64,000 nt of DNA from NCBI GenBank assembly GCA_000403255.2, contig KE159582.1:360724-424723 (forward strand), read 5' to 3'. The first letter of the stretch is position 1. The number at the start of each line of letters is the position of its first letter. Positions 34,126 through 43,329 of this stretch are shown one piece after another. Source of the stretch: Lachnospiraceae bacterium 3-1 (lineage in GTDB: Bacteria > Bacillota > Clostridia > Lachnospirales > Lachnospiraceae). The notes beneath the pieces are model-generated. The model ran no database searches, was not told where the DNA came from, and saw nothing but the letters and a program-made list of their open reading frames with translations. Position numbers and translations under genes: made by a program.

Positions 34126-34957
34126 AGGAGCATTACATTATGGTAAGGAGCTGTTGCAAAAGTCAGGAGTTTCAGATTATGAACTGGATGCATGGTATTT
34201 AATGGAATATGCCTGTAAAATGGATAAAAGCCAGTATTATCTTCATGCACTGGAAGAGATGGAAGATGAAACATTCCAGGAATATGAGTTGCTGCTGAAA
34301 AAGCGTGGGGAGCGTGTACCTTTGCAGTATATTATAGGGGTACAGGAATTTATGGGATTGAATTTTAAGGTGAATTCCCATGTACTGATTCCCAGACAGG
34401 ATACAGAAACCTTAGTGGAAGAAGCGTTGAAGGTATTGGAATCTGGTATGAAAATTTTGGATTTGTGTACTGGTTCTGGGTGTATTATCATTAGTCTTTT
34501 GAAACATGCAGGAGTGCAAGTCAGTGGAACAGCCAGTGATATTTCCAAACAGGCTCTTTTAATTGCAAAAGAGAACGCAAAAAATAATCAAGTGGAAGTG
34601 GAATGGGTGCGCAGTGATTTGTTTCAGAATATAATGGGAACATTTGATATGATTATTTCCAATCCTCCTTATATTCCCACAGAAGCGATTGCAGATTTGA
34701 TGCCGGAAGTCAGAGATTTTGAACCTTTAGAAGCGCTGGATGGTGCAGAGGATGGACTTGCCTTCTATCGGAAAATTGTGGGCAAAGCAAAAGAATTTTT
34801 GAAATCCAATGGGTATCTTTATTTTGAGATTGGCCATAACCAGGGAGGGCGTGTTGCTTTTTTGATGGAGGAATATGGATTTCGGAATGTGAAGGTAATC
34901 AAGGATCTTGCAGGAAATAATCGTGTAGTCTGCGGTAATTTGCCAGCAGTGAAGTAG
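34115..34957 (+). CDS. prmC: Peptide chain release factor N5-glutamine methyltransferase
   Basis: 280 residues. The SAM site is [16 protein letters not shown], and the catalytic NPPY motif is in [13 protein letters not shown]. It methylates the GGQ glutamine of release factors. It overlaps DUF1385 upstream and is 14 bases before prfA, its substrate gene, forming the common prmC-prfA pair. Confidence 0.95.
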   Translation: MTFEGALHYGKELLQKSGVSDYELDAWYLMEYACKMDKSQYYLHALEEMEDETFQEYELLLKKRGERVPLQYIIGVQEFMGLNFKVNSHVLIPRQDTETLVEEALKVLESGMKILDLCTGSGCIIISLLKHAGVQVSGTASDISKQALLIAKENAKNNQVEVEWVRSDLFQNIMGTFDMIISNPPYIPTEAIADLMPEVRDFEPLEALDGAEDGLAFYRKIVGKAKEFLKSNGYLYFEIGHNQGGRVAFLMEEYGFRNVKVIKDLAGNNRVVCGNLPAVK

Positions 34958-34971
34958 AAAGGAAGAAAGAA

Positions 34972-36048
34972 ATGTTTGATAAATTAGAAGATATTCTTCT
35001 TCGGTTTGAAGAGATTATGAATCAGTTGAGTGAGCCCGATGTTGCCAATGACACCAATCGCTTCCGTAAATTGATGAAGGAACAAAGCGATTTGGCTCCC
35101 ATAGTGGAATCTTATAAAGAATACAAACAGGCAAAACAGAACATAGAGGATTCCCTTGCCATGCTGGAAGAGGAAAGCGATGAGGAAATGCGTGAGCTGG
35201 CAAAGGAGGAATTAAATGATTCGAAGGAAAAAGTGGAAGAACTGGAAAAGAAGTTAAAGATTCTTCTGCTTCCCAAAGACCCCAATGATGATAAAAATGT
35301 AATTGTGGAAATCCGCGCTGGAGCGGGCGGAGATGAAGCTGCATTGTTTGCGGCGGAAATTTACCGTATGTATGTCCATTATGCAGAAGGAAAGCGCTGG
35401 AAAGTGGAAACGGTAGAGTGTGAGGAAATCGGGATTGGAGGTATGAAAAATGTTACCTTTATGATTACCGGACAGGGGGCATACTCTGTAATGAAATATG
35501 AATCTGGTGTGCACCGGGTGCAGCGGGTGCCTGAGACGGAATCTGGTGGGCGGATTCATACCTCTACCATTACTGTTGCGGTAATGCCGGAAGCGGAAGA
35601 GGTGGATGTGGTCATCGATGAAAAGGATATTCGCATTGACGTGATGCGTGCCTCTGGGAATGGCGGCCAGTGTGTCAATACCACGGACTCTGCGGTGCGC
35701 TTGACCCATTATCCCACAGGAATTGTGATTTACAGCCAGACGGAGAAATCACAGCTCCAAAATAAGGATAAAGCCTTTGCGTTGCTTCGTGCCAAGCTTT
35801 ATGATATTGAGTGTCAAAAGCAGCATGATGCAGAAGCAGAAGCTAGAAGGAGTCAAATTGGAACAGGAGATCGTTCTGAGAAAATCAGAACCTATAATTT
35901 CCCTCAGGGCCGCGTGACGGATCACAGAATTAATCTGACCTTATATAAATTGGATAAGGTGATGAATGGAGATATCCAGGAGATTTTGGATGCGTGTATT
36001 GCAGCCGACCAGGCGGCGAAGCTGACGAATATGGGTGAAAGCGCCTGA
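34972..36048 (+). CDS. prfA: Peptide chain release factor 1
   Basis: 358 residues. The GGQ motif is in [20 protein letters not shown]. Class I release factor recognising UAA/UAG. AAGGAAG precedes the ATG. The last 38 coding bases (36001-36038) recur at 37966-38003 at 35 of 38 positions, indicating integration of foreign DNA at this 3' end. A terminator follows at 36109-36150. Confidence 0.96.
   Translation: MFDKLEDILLRFEEIMNQLSEPDVANDTNRFRKLMKEQSDLAPIVESYKEYKQAKQNIEDSLAMLEEESDEEMRELAKEELNDSKEKVEELEKKLKILLLPKDPNDDKNVIVEIRAGAGGDEAALFAAEIYRMYVHYAEGKRWKVETVECEEIGIGGMKNVTFMITGQGAYSVMKYESGVHRVQRVPETESGGRIHTSTITVAVMPEAEEVDVVIDEKDIRIDVMRASGNGGQCVNTTDSAVRLTHYPTGIVIYSQTEKSQLQNKDKAFALLRAKLYDIECQKQHDAEAEARRSQIGTGDRSEKIRTYNFPQGRVTDHRINLTLYKLDKVMNGDIQEILDACIAADQAAKLTNMGESA
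36001..36038 (+). repeat. Attachment-site-like repeat, left copy (prfA 3' end)
   Basis: The segment encodes the [13 protein letters not shown] tail of prfA. The last 23 bases (36016-36038) are identical to 37981-38003. Confidence 0.7.
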
Positions 36049-36108
36049 GAGTTGTGTTTGGGCGGTGGTTTTGGAAAAGTCAGCATAGATGAGAATCGAA
36101 TAAAAATG

Positions 36109-36150
36109 GAAAAAGACGGTCACAGGCAGCTTCTCTGACTGTCTTTTTTG
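36109..36150 (+). terminator. Terminator after prfA
   Basis: AAAAAGAC-GTCA and TGAC-GTCTTTTTT arms with a T run. The remaining 36151-36361 is AT-rich intergenic DNA with a possible promoter (TTGTAC, 16 bases, TATAAA) just before the next gene. Confidence 0.7.
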
Positions 36151-36361
36151 TTTTCTGGGCTTTATGGATGCACTGTACACCTCTATTTTGGCGGTATGGA
36201 TGTATGTATAGCCTCTGACGGAAAAAGCTGTGGTTCTTTTTGGTTGCGGTGGTATTTGGCTGTGTGATATACTTATGACAATATAAAAAAATTGTATATA
36301 AACTTGTACACGTTCAAGATAAAATTATAAAGATTGATGAAATATAAAAGGGGCGAGAGGG

Positions 36362-37060
36362 ATGGATATATTAATGATAGGGAATGGGTTTGATATTTTA
36401 AAATTTATATTTGAGAGTCCTGAGACGAATGCTGATGAAGCGTTATATGAATATTTGAAGGATAATATTTGGATTCAACATTTCAAATTGGCATATAAAG
36501 AGCATTTGAAAAATAAAGAAAATTGGATTGATTTTGAGAGTGAAATTTCACAGGTAATTCAGAATGTGGATGAATTATACCATGCGTATATGGAGAAAGA
36601 TGGAGATTTTTATGAAGCAAAGATAAAGCGTTGTAAGGAAAAATTGCCAGGAAGTTTTTTGAATTATCTGCCACATGAACATGGAATTGGAAACCTTATT
36701 TCGATTATGATGAAAGATTTAAACAGGTTGATTGGGGCTTTAGAGATCTATATTTTTGATTACATAGACAACTGGAGAAGGATTGAATATTATAATCCTG
36801 ATATAGACGCAATCCATCCAGATGCAATTCTTTCTTTTAATTATTCTGATACGTGGAAGAGGGTATATGAATATAACAGGGGGAATGTAAAATATAGTTT
36901 TATCCATGGAAAAGCACAAGGCATACCATATACATTTAATATGGATAAGTGTATTGATAAAAATCAGATGGTACTTGGCATTGATGAGTATCTGCCTACT
37001 GACAGAAGAAATAAAGAAGTGGAATTTATTAATAAAATTGTCGAGATGGGCAGCCGATAA
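36362..37060 (+). CDS. AbiH-like abortive infection protein, short form
   Basis: 232 residues. AbiH-family marks: MDILMIGNGFDIL near the start, NWIDFESEISQ, ILSFNYSDTW and YSFIHGKAQ, with MVLGIDEY after. AbiH proteins give phage resistance by an unknown mechanism. Members are usually longer; this one stops shortly after GIDEY and lacks the C-terminal third, and the segment following GNGFD is atypical, so it may be truncated or non-functional. It is more AT-rich than its neighbours and sits inside the prfA-bracketed island. Confidence 0.7.
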   Translation: MDILMIGNGFDILKFIFESPETNADEALYEYLKDNIWIQHFKLAYKEHLKNKENWIDFESEISQVIQNVDELYHAYMEKDGDFYEAKIKRCKEKLPGSFLNYLPHEHGIGNLISIMMKDLNRLIGALEIYIFDYIDNWRRIEYYNPDIDAIHPDAILSFNYSDTWKRVYEYNRGNVKYSFIHGKAQGIPYTFNMDKCIDKNQMVLGIDEYLPTDRRNKEVEFINKIVEMGSR

Positions 37061-37081
37061 AATTTCAAGGGAGGTTTTTGT

Positions 37082-37324
37082 ATGTCTGAAAGATTAACAT
37101 GGGAAGAGATTCAGGAAAGATACCCGGACCAGTGGGTAGGATTAGCAGAGGTAGAATATGAACCAGATAATGATGCAACGATAAAGACTGCAATTGTGAA
37201 ATATACGGATAAGTCGAAAAATGAGCTGACACGAATGCAGATTCAGACAAATGGAGAAATTTTGGGAAGATACACAACGCCGGATCATGTTTTTCAGCTG
37301 GGAGTAGTGGGGTATTTCGGATGA
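37082..37324 (+). CDS. Small protein of unknown function paired with retropepsin-like gene
   Basis: 80 residues, acidic N-terminus (MSERLTWEEIQERYPDQWVGL) and a beta-rich remainder (TRMQIQTNGEILGRYTTPD). No family recognised. GGGAGG precedes ATG. Its stop overlaps the next start by 4 bases, so the two are translationally coupled and probably act together. Confidence 0.7.
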   Translation: MSERLTWEEIQERYPDQWVGLAEVEYEPDNDATIKTAIVKYTDKSKNELTRMQIQTNGEILGRYTTPDHVFQLGVVGYFG

Positions 37325-37779
37325 GGCAATTTACATTGAATATGAACATAAAATACCAAAGACCAATTGTTGAACTGAAGTCATGGCATAATTTTGAGGC
37401 GTTGCTGGATACGGGTGCATTTTTTCCTGTTTGGACAGTTGATGAAACGATACTTGAAATGCTGGGCGGCACATTTTTAAGGAAGGATATTACTTTTAGT
37501 GGTTTTGGAGGAAGGACGAAAGGAAATTTATATAAGCTGCAAAGTATGGTGATCGGTGATTTGATTTTCCCTAATACACATATTATAGCCTGCAAAGATT
37601 TGCAGGACGTTCCTTTTCAGCTAATTTTAAGCGCGACAATGTTCCAAAACCTGATTTACGAAATTGATGATAAAAACCATAGGTTCAATGTCACAATACC
37701 GGATGATGAAAGTAATGTAAGGAATCTTAGAATTGAAGATGCAAATGGCAGATTGCATATTCTGTGCCATTCTGCCTGA
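37321..37779 (+). CDS. Retropepsin-like aspartic protease
   Basis: 152 residues. The active-site motif LLDTGAFFPVW fits the D-T/S-G-A motif of single-domain, dimeric retropepsin-like proteases, followed by the flap-like region and a second hydrophobic strand (LILSATMFQNLIYEID). Substrate unknown; the coupled 80-residue protein upstream is a candidate partner. No signal peptide or membrane segment, so it is cytoplasmic. Part of the prfA-bracketed island. Confidence 0.65.
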   Translation: MRQFTLNMNIKYQRPIVELKSWHNFEALLDTGAFFPVWTVDETILEMLGGTFLRKDITFSGFGGRTKGNLYKLQSMVIGDLIFPNTHIIACKDLQDVPFQLILSATMFQNLIYEIDDKNHRFNVTIPDDESNVRNLRIEDANGRLHILCHSA

Positions 37780-37965
37780 AAAAAGCCTGGTTTATAGGAA
37801 TAGCAGCAGGAAAATAAGGTTTACAATGAGTCAGGTAAGACAGTTTGTATTTGGCAATGAAAAGTGTGAGGTTATTCTGGAACGTGCATATTTTCAACAT
37901 AATTTTGACATGCAAGCTGAATTTTTTGGATGTCTGCTGCTGGGGTATGGCTGTGTTTGTTCCGT

Positions 37966-38003
37966 GCGGCTGACCAGGCTGCGAAGCTGACGAATATGGG
38001 TGA
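37966..38003 (+). repeat. Attachment-site-like repeat, right copy
   Basis: 35 of 38 bases match the prfA 3' end. In the prfA frame it reads [14 protein letters not shown] followed by TAA, a plausible original C-terminus of the release factor. Confidence 0.7.
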
Positions 38004-38205
38004 GAACTAAGAGGGGTTGGCATTACTGTAAGATGTCCAAACACAGCGGACAACTGGTTCTTTTTTTATTTTCTGTATAAAAAATACTTTTCTCATTTTT
38101 TTCTTTGGTGTAAAATAAAAAAACAGGAAATATATGGAGGAAGAATTCAGGCAGATGAGGCTGTTAATTTTCTTCCCGATTTACGAAGGAAAGGATGATG
38201 AAGTA

Positions 38206-39990
38206 ATGTTTACAAATCTAAGGGTACGTACAAGGCTGATTTTATTGACGGCCGTTGCTGCTGTTGCCATGTGCATCATGGGTGTTATGAATATGAGTGG
38301 GATGGAAAAATCGTACCGACAGTCAGTCTCTAGCATAGAGCAGGTGCTTTATGATGACTATGATGAACAGATCAAGAATCAGGTTGGAAATGTTATTACA
38401 CTTTTGGAGAAGATTTACACAGAGTATAAGGAAGGGTTATATACAGAGGAAGAGGCAAAGAAGCATGCGGCAGATCTTGTACGGGAGCTTCGGTATGGTG
38501 AGAATGGATATTTTTGGATTGATACCTATGAGGGAGACAATGTAGTTCTATTGGGACAAGAAACAGAAGGAACAAACCGAATGGAACAGAAGGATAGCCA
38601 GGGATATCAGATGATTAAGGATATTATCAAAAACGGACGTCTGGAGGATGGAGGTTTCACGGAATATTATTTTACCAAGGAAGGCAGCGCAGAAAGTTTT
38701 CCCAAACGTGCTTACAGCAAGGCTTTTGAGCCATGGGGCTGGGTAGTCGGTACTGGAAATTATGTGGATGAACTGGAAGAGGTGGCAGTGGAGAATAGTG
38801 TGCCTGTAAAGAAAATTTTCCAGGCAGTCAAGAAGATTTCTGTGGCTTCTATTGTGGTGTCCATACTGATATTGATGATAATAGCGCTTTTCATTGTAGC
38901 AGATATCACAAAGGCCCTAGGTGTGGCTGCAAAACAAATGAATTGTATGGCTAAGGGGGATTATGCCAGTGACTTTATGAGCAGGTTTTTGGGACGGAAG
39001 GATGATTTCGGTTATTTGTCCCGCTGTATTGAAGATATGAAATCTGCTATGGTGAAGTTAATAACTCAGGTGCAGGAAGAATCAGAAACGATTAGCATTG
39101 CAGCAAAATCAGTCAACGACTGTGTTGCAAAGCTAAATGATGATATTGCAAGTGTGTCAGCAGCTACTCAGGAATTATCCGCAGGAATGGAGGAAACGGC
39201 AGCCACCACAACGATGGCAGATGAAGCCGCCGGGGAAATGCACGACGCAGTACAGCATATCGCGCGTCGTTCACAAGATGGCGCCAATGGCGCTGCTGAG
39301 ATCAAAGGAAGGGCAGAACAGACGAATATCAGAATTATCAATGCCCAGGAAAAGGCAGCTCATTTGAAGAATGAAATTCAACAGGATTTGGAAACAGCAT
39401 TGGAGAATGCAAAGGTGATAGATCAGATTTACGAATTATCAGGGGTCATTATGAACGTAGTCTCTCAAACCAACCTTTTGTCTTTAAATGCTTCCATTGA
39501 AGCAGCCAGGGCTGGGGAAGCAGGCCGGGGGTTTGCAGTAGTTGCTGGAGAAATTGGACAACTTGCAGAACAGTCCAGACAGACGGTGATTAAAATACAA
39601 GAGGTGACTCAAGAGGTAACACAAGCAGTAGAAAATCTTTCTTCCAATGCAAGAAAATTGTTAGATTTTGTAGTGAAGGATGTAACTGCGGACTATGAAG
39701 GCTTTCTTACCATTGGTGAACAGTATGATAAGGACGGAGCTTCAGTGGATACATTGATGCGTGAGTTCAGTGATATTGCCCAGGAGCTGTTTGGTAATAT
39801 GGAGGGGATTAAGAATTCCATGAGCGGTATTTCCAAAGCTTCAGAAGAAGGCGCAGAAGGAACGACAGAGATTGCACAGCGAGCCTCTGTGATTGCAAGT
39901 GAGTCGGCAGAGGTACTAGAGCAGGTAACCAGAACGAAGCAGAGTGCAGAGATATTGCGAGAAGAAATCAGTAAATTCCATGTAAGTTAA
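38206..39990 (+). CDS. Methyl-accepting chemotaxis protein with sCache sensor
   Basis: 594 residues. Membrane helix 1 at about 11-30, an extracytoplasmic single-Cache domain ([43 protein letters not shown]), helix 2 near 212-235, a HAMP-like linker, then the signalling hairpin with the conserved tip ([28 protein letters not shown]). Ligands of such sensors are often small organic acids. ATG 38206 is chosen because the 24 residues before it are not a typical receptor N-terminus. Its presence with flagellin supports chemotactic motility. Confidence 0.93.
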   Translation: MFTNLRVRTRLILLTAVAAVAMCIMGVMNMSGMEKSYRQSVSSIEQVLYDDYDEQIKNQVGNVITLLEKIYTEYKEGLYTEEEAKKHAADLVRELRYGENGYFWIDTYEGDNVVLLGQETEGTNRMEQKDSQGYQMIKDIIKNGRLEDGGFTEYYFTKEGSAESFPKRAYSKAFEPWGWVVGTGNYVDELEEVAVENSVPVKKIFQAVKKISVASIVVSILILMIIALFIVADITKALGVAAKQMNCMAKGDYASDFMSRFLGRKDDFGYLSRCIEDMKSAMVKLITQVQEESETISIAAKSVNDCVAKLNDDIASVSAATQELSAGMEETAATTTMADEAAGEMHDAVQHIARRSQDGANGAAEIKGRAEQTNIRIINAQEKAAHLKNEIQQDLETALENAKVIDQIYELSGVIMNVVSQTNLLSLNASIEAARAGEAGRGFAVVAGEIGQLAEQSRQTVIKIQEVTQEVTQAVENLSSNARKLLDFVVKDVTADYEGFLTIGEQYDKDGASVDTLMREFSDIAQELFGNMEGIKNSMSGISKASEEGAEGTTEIAQRASVIASESAEVLEQVTRTKQSAEILREEISKFHVS

Positions 39991-40247
39991 TCGCAAGCGC
40001 CATCTGGAGGTTTTGGCTTATCAGGAAAACGCATGTTTCTTCTTGTTTTCGTCGCTTCTAACACATAAGCCAGGATATCTTTTATTGATGTATGAAGCGT
40101 TAGAGACAAAAAAAGAGATACGAAAACCCTCTTGTATCATAAATTGGATTGGTTTATAATAAAAAAGACATTCGAATGTCGAGAAAGCCTCTGTATCGGT
40201 AAATACAGGAGCTGAAAATGGAAATAGAGAGAAAAGGAGAAGGAAAA

Positions 40248-41441
40248 ATGAACGTATTGGTAATCAATTGCGGCAGTTCTTCCCTGAAATATCAGGTCAT
40301 CAATTCTGATACGGAGGAAGTATTGGCCAAAGGACTTTGTGAAAGAATCGGCTTGGATGGCAGACTGGTATATCAGAAAGCAGGATGTGAGAAAGAAATC
40401 ACAGACGCAGACATGCCCACCCACAAACAGGCAATCCAGATGGTACTGGATGCATTGGTAAATCCAAAGACTGGGGCGTTAAAGAACCTTGGAGAAATTG
40501 GAGCTGTTGGACATAGACTGGTGCATGGGGGAGAAAAATTTGCACGTTCAACGGTATTGGATGAGGAAGTGCTGCAGGTAGTGGAGGAATGTAATGACTT
40601 AGCGCCTCTTCATAATCCAGCAAACTTAATCGGCGTCCGCGCCTGTCAGGAATTGATGCCAGAAGTGCCTATGGTTGGTGTATTTGACACAGCATTCCAT
40701 CAGACCATGCCAGAGAAAGCATATCTTTATGGCATTGATTATGATTACTATGAAAAATATAGCGTGAGAAAATATGGATTCCATGGAACCTCTCATAGCT
40801 ATGTTTCGAAACGGGCAGCAGAGTTCTTAGGAAAACCATATGAAGAGTTAAAGACCATTGTTTGTCATTTGGGAAATGGTGCGTCTATTTGTGCGGTGAA
40901 AAACGGTAAATCCATTGACACGTCCATGGGACTGACTCCGTTGGAAGGGTTGATAATGGGAACCCGTTCCGGTGATATTGATCCAGGGGCTATGGAATAT
41001 CTGGCGAAGAAAGAAAACATTGATCTGGAAGGCGTTATGACGATTTTAAATAAGAAATCTGGCGTACAGGGCTTGTCCCATATTTCCAGTGACTTCCGTG
41101 ATTTGGGCGCAGCCGCTGATCAGAATGATGAGAGAGGAATCCGTGCATTGGATGCTTATATTTACCGGGTAGCAAAATATGTAGGTTCTTATGTGGCCGC
41201 GATGAATGGCGTAGATGTTATCTGTTTTACAGCAGGAATTGGTGAAAATGATCCAAATGTCAGAAAAGGAGTTTGTGATTATTTGGGATATTTGGGCGTT
41301 GAAATTGACGTAGAAGCCAATCGGGTACGTGGAGAAGAAAAGGTGATTTCCGCAGCAGGTTCCAAGGTGACCGTTCTTTGTCTGCCTACCAATGAAGAAT
41401 TGGCAATTGCTCGTGAGACGGTTGTTTTGGTAGGAAAATAA
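40248..41441 (+). CDS. ackA: Acetate kinase
   Basis: 397 residues, starting MNVLVINCGSSSLKYQ, with FHGTSHSYVS and the GENDP motif near the C-terminus. Makes ATP from acetyl phosphate in fermentation. The start at 40248 follows AAGGAGAAGG; an upstream in-frame ATG at 40218 is less likely. pta is not adjacent in this window. Confidence 0.97.
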   Translation: MNVLVINCGSSSLKYQVINSDTEEVLAKGLCERIGLDGRLVYQKAGCEKEITDADMPTHKQAIQMVLDALVNPKTGALKNLGEIGAVGHRLVHGGEKFARSTVLDEEVLQVVEECNDLAPLHNPANLIGVRACQELMPEVPMVGVFDTAFHQTMPEKAYLYGIDYDYYEKYSVRKYGFHGTSHSYVSKRAAEFLGKPYEELKTIVCHLGNGASICAVKNGKSIDTSMGLTPLEGLIMGTRSGDIDPGAMEYLAKKENIDLEGVMTILNKKSGVQGLSHISSDFRDLGAAADQNDERGIRALDAYIYRVAKYVGSYVAAMNGVDVICFTAGIGENDPNVRKGVCDYLGYLGVEIDVEANRVRGEEKVISAAGSKVTVLCLPTNEELAIARETVVLVGK

Positions 41442-41450
41442 AATAAATGA

Positions 41451-41479
41451 TTGACAAACTCAGATTTGACAGTTATAAT
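41451..41479 (+). promoter_or_regulatory. Consensus promoter of the DUF177-rpmF operon
   Basis: Exact TTGACA, 17-base spacer, exact TATAAT, 10 bases after the ackA stop codon. It gives a leader of about 170 bases. Confidence 0.9.
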
Positions 41480-41640
41480 ATACCATGATTGTTGCACAAT
41501 CTATGGTATGGTAATCTATGCGCACTTTGACACACATAATGCTTATTGGCATTATGTAATGGATGTTGTGCAATCCATGGTATGATAGTTTATGTGCACT
41601 TCGGCGTGCATGATGTCTGTTGACATTATACTAAGTGTGG
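41480..41640 (+). promoter_or_regulatory. Tandem hairpin repeats in the DUF177 leader
   Basis: A unit of about 74 bases occurs twice, imperfectly: one beginning GTTGCACAATCTATGGTATG at 41491 and one beginning GTTGTGCAATCCATGGTATG at 41565. Each carries self-complementary parts (ATACCAT...ATGGTAT; CATAATG...CATTATG). It fills the leader between the promoter and the DUF177 gene, so it may be a structured regulatory RNA or a tandem operator array. I do not recognise a known riboswitch. Confidence 0.5.
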
Positions 41641-41654
41641 ATTAGGAGACTGCC

Positions 41655-42176
41655 ATGAGAGTAGAATTAGCGGACATAATTTCCTGTGAGAACAAGGAAA
41701 TGTCGAAACAGGTAGAAATTGAATTGTTGTCCTTTGACTCAAAACTGGGACAATTTCCCGTCGTGAAAAAAGCACCTTTTGTAATGCAGTTTACCAATGA
41801 AGAAAATAGGCGGTTGTTGATTCAGGGGGAAACAGAAGTTACAATTGCAATTCCATGCGACCGTTGCTTGGAAGAAGTAGAGTGGAACTTTCCGATTGTC
41901 ATAGAGAAAGAAATTGATTTGACAAAAAGCAGCGAAGAGACAGCGATGGATGAGCTAAGCTATATGACAGGAACAAGTCTGGATGTGGATCAACTTATTT
42001 TTGGAGAAATTTTGGTGAGTTGGCCAATGAAGGTTCTGTGCAGGGAGGATTGCAAGGGCATCTGTAAGCGGTGCGGTGCAAATCTGAATCTGGCAGAATG
42101 CCAGTGTCAGAAGACAGAGCTGGATCCAAGAATGGCAGCAATCCAGGATATTTTTAGCAAATTTAAGGAGGTGTGA
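41655..42176 (+). CDS. DUF177 (YceD-like) protein
   Basis: 173 residues ending in a cysteine cluster CREDCKGICKRCGANLN, CQC, typical of the clostridial YceD/DUF177 proteins encoded before rpmF. They are linked to 23S rRNA processing or ribosome assembly in several bacteria. The stop is 2 bases from the rpmF start. Confidence 0.9.
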   Translation: MRVELADIISCENKEMSKQVEIELLSFDSKLGQFPVVKKAPFVMQFTNEENRRLLIQGETEVTIAIPCDRCLEEVEWNFPIVIEKEIDLTKSSEETAMDELSYMTGTSLDVDQLIFGEILVSWPMKVLCREDCKGICKRCGANLNLAECQCQKTELDPRMAAIQDIFSKFKEV

Positions 42177-42178
42177 CC

Positions 42179-42358
42179 ATGTCTATATGTCCAAAAAATA
42201 AATCTTCCAAGAGCAGAAGAGATAAAAGAAGAGCAAACTGGAAAATGACTGCTCCAGCTTTGGTAAAATGCAGCAAATGCGGGGAGTTGATGATGCCCCA
42301 TAGAGTATGCAAGAACTGTGGATGTTATAACAAAAAAGAGATTATTCCTCAGGATTAA
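42179..42358 (+). CDS. rpmF: 50S ribosomal protein L32
   Basis: 59 residues. Zinc-ribbon cysteines: CSKC and CKNCG. The ATG at 42179 has AGGAGGTG in front; a GTG six bases upstream is not needed. Followed by a terminator. Confidence 0.97.
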   Translation: MSICPKNKSSKSRRDKRRANWKMTAPALVKCSKCGELMMPHRVCKNCGCYNKKEIIPQD

Positions 42359-42367
42359 TGTAAGAGA

Positions 42368-42398
42368 AATAGCTTTCCCAAAAGGGAAAGCTATTTTT
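42368..42398 (+). terminator. Terminator after rpmF
   Basis: AATAGCTTTCCC and GGGAAAGCTATT arms with AAAA loop and following T run. Confidence 0.9.
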
Positions 42399-42516
42399 AT
42401 AAATTTAATGTCTGTATCCATTGACATTTTCTGTGGAATGAGTAAGAATAATTTCATAAGCGGAAACCAAAGGTTTTTATAATAATCGAAAAACAACGGA
42501 AGAGAGGAATTTGCCA

Positions 42517-43170
42517 ATGAAACTATTTAATCTAGATAGCGGATTGATGAGATCTTTGTCCAAATTTACGGACTGCATCTGTCTGAGCTTGATATTTTTT
42601 GTAAGCTGTATTCCAATTATTACCATAGGAACGGCATCCACAGCATTGTATTATACGGTACATAAGGTACTGCGCCATGACAGAGGATATTTGTTTCGGG
42701 ATTATGTTACGTCTTTTCGGGACAATTTTAAACATACTACACCAGTCTGGCTGGTTGTTGCGCCAATGGGAGTAGGGCTTTGGCTAGATTTATATATGTT
42801 TAATTATTATTCTGAGACAGCAAGTTATTTTTCCGCTCTTTCTGCGTTGATTTTTCTGGGAATTGTGATATGGACAGCCTGGATATCTTATCTCTTTCCC
42901 TATATGGCACGCTTTGACAATACCAGAAGACAATCCATGAAAAATGCCATATTGATGGTCATTGCCCATCTGCCTATGACAGCGTTGATGATTATAATTG
43001 CCGTGGTTGGAATTATAACTCTTTCGATTGCGCCATTTCTTATTTTCCTCTTTCCAGCAGTTTATACCTGGATTCAAAGTTATATTTTGGAAAGGATTTT
43101 CCGTAAATATATGAGTGAGGAAGATAGGGAAGCGGAAGACGTTCGGTATCAGGAGGACAGGATAGAATAA
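42517..43170 (+). CDS. DUF624 (YesL-like) membrane protein
   Basis: 217 residues beginning MKLFNLDSGLMRSLSKFTDCICLSL, the DUF624 start, with about five membrane helices. The family is found near sugar transport and fatty-acid genes and has no assigned function. Start at 42517 is chosen over the TTG at 42511 by ribosome-binding-site spacing (GAGAGG). It separates rpmF from plsX, which in many relatives are adjacent. Confidence 0.85.
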   Translation: MKLFNLDSGLMRSLSKFTDCICLSLIFFVSCIPIITIGTASTALYYTVHKVLRHDRGYLFRDYVTSFRDNFKHTTPVWLVVAPMGVGLWLDLYMFNYYSETASYFSALSALIFLGIVIWTAWISYLFPYMARFDNTRRQSMKNAILMVIAHLPMTALMIIIAVVGIITLSIAPFLIFLFPAVYTWIQSYILERIFRKYMSEEDREAEDVRYQEDRIE

Positions 43171-43199
43171 CAGATTTTGGAGCGGCCTTATTTTTTATA

Positions 43200-43228
43200 T
43201 TGATTTCTCCGCATACTTATAGTATATT
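43200..43228 (+). promoter_or_regulatory. plsX-acpP promoter
   Basis: TTGATT, 17-base spacer, TATATT. Confidence 0.7.
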
Positions 43229-43246
43229 CTTAGGTAGGCATCCGAT

Positions 43247-43306
43247 AAACAGGAAAATTTTTACAAGGAAGTAGTTCAGCCTTTGGGCGGGCTGTAGGTC
43301 CTGTTT
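43247..43306 (+). promoter_or_regulatory. Structured leader of plsX
   Basis: AAACAGGA and TCCTGTTT arms enclose an inner CAGCC/GGCTG hairpin; this lies between the promoter and the plsX ribosome binding site. No known family recognised. Confidence 0.45.
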
Positions 43307-43329
43307 ACGAGCCATAAGGAGGAAATTTC

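Larger units (their letters stand above)
36039..38003. mobile_element. Genomic island remnant at prfA
   Basis: About 1.97 kb between the two prfA-end repeats. It contains the AbiH-like, 80-residue and retropepsin-like genes and no recognisable integrase, so it is either a remnant or depends on a recombinase elsewhere. Between the protease stop at 37779 and 37966 I see no gene. Confidence 0.55.
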
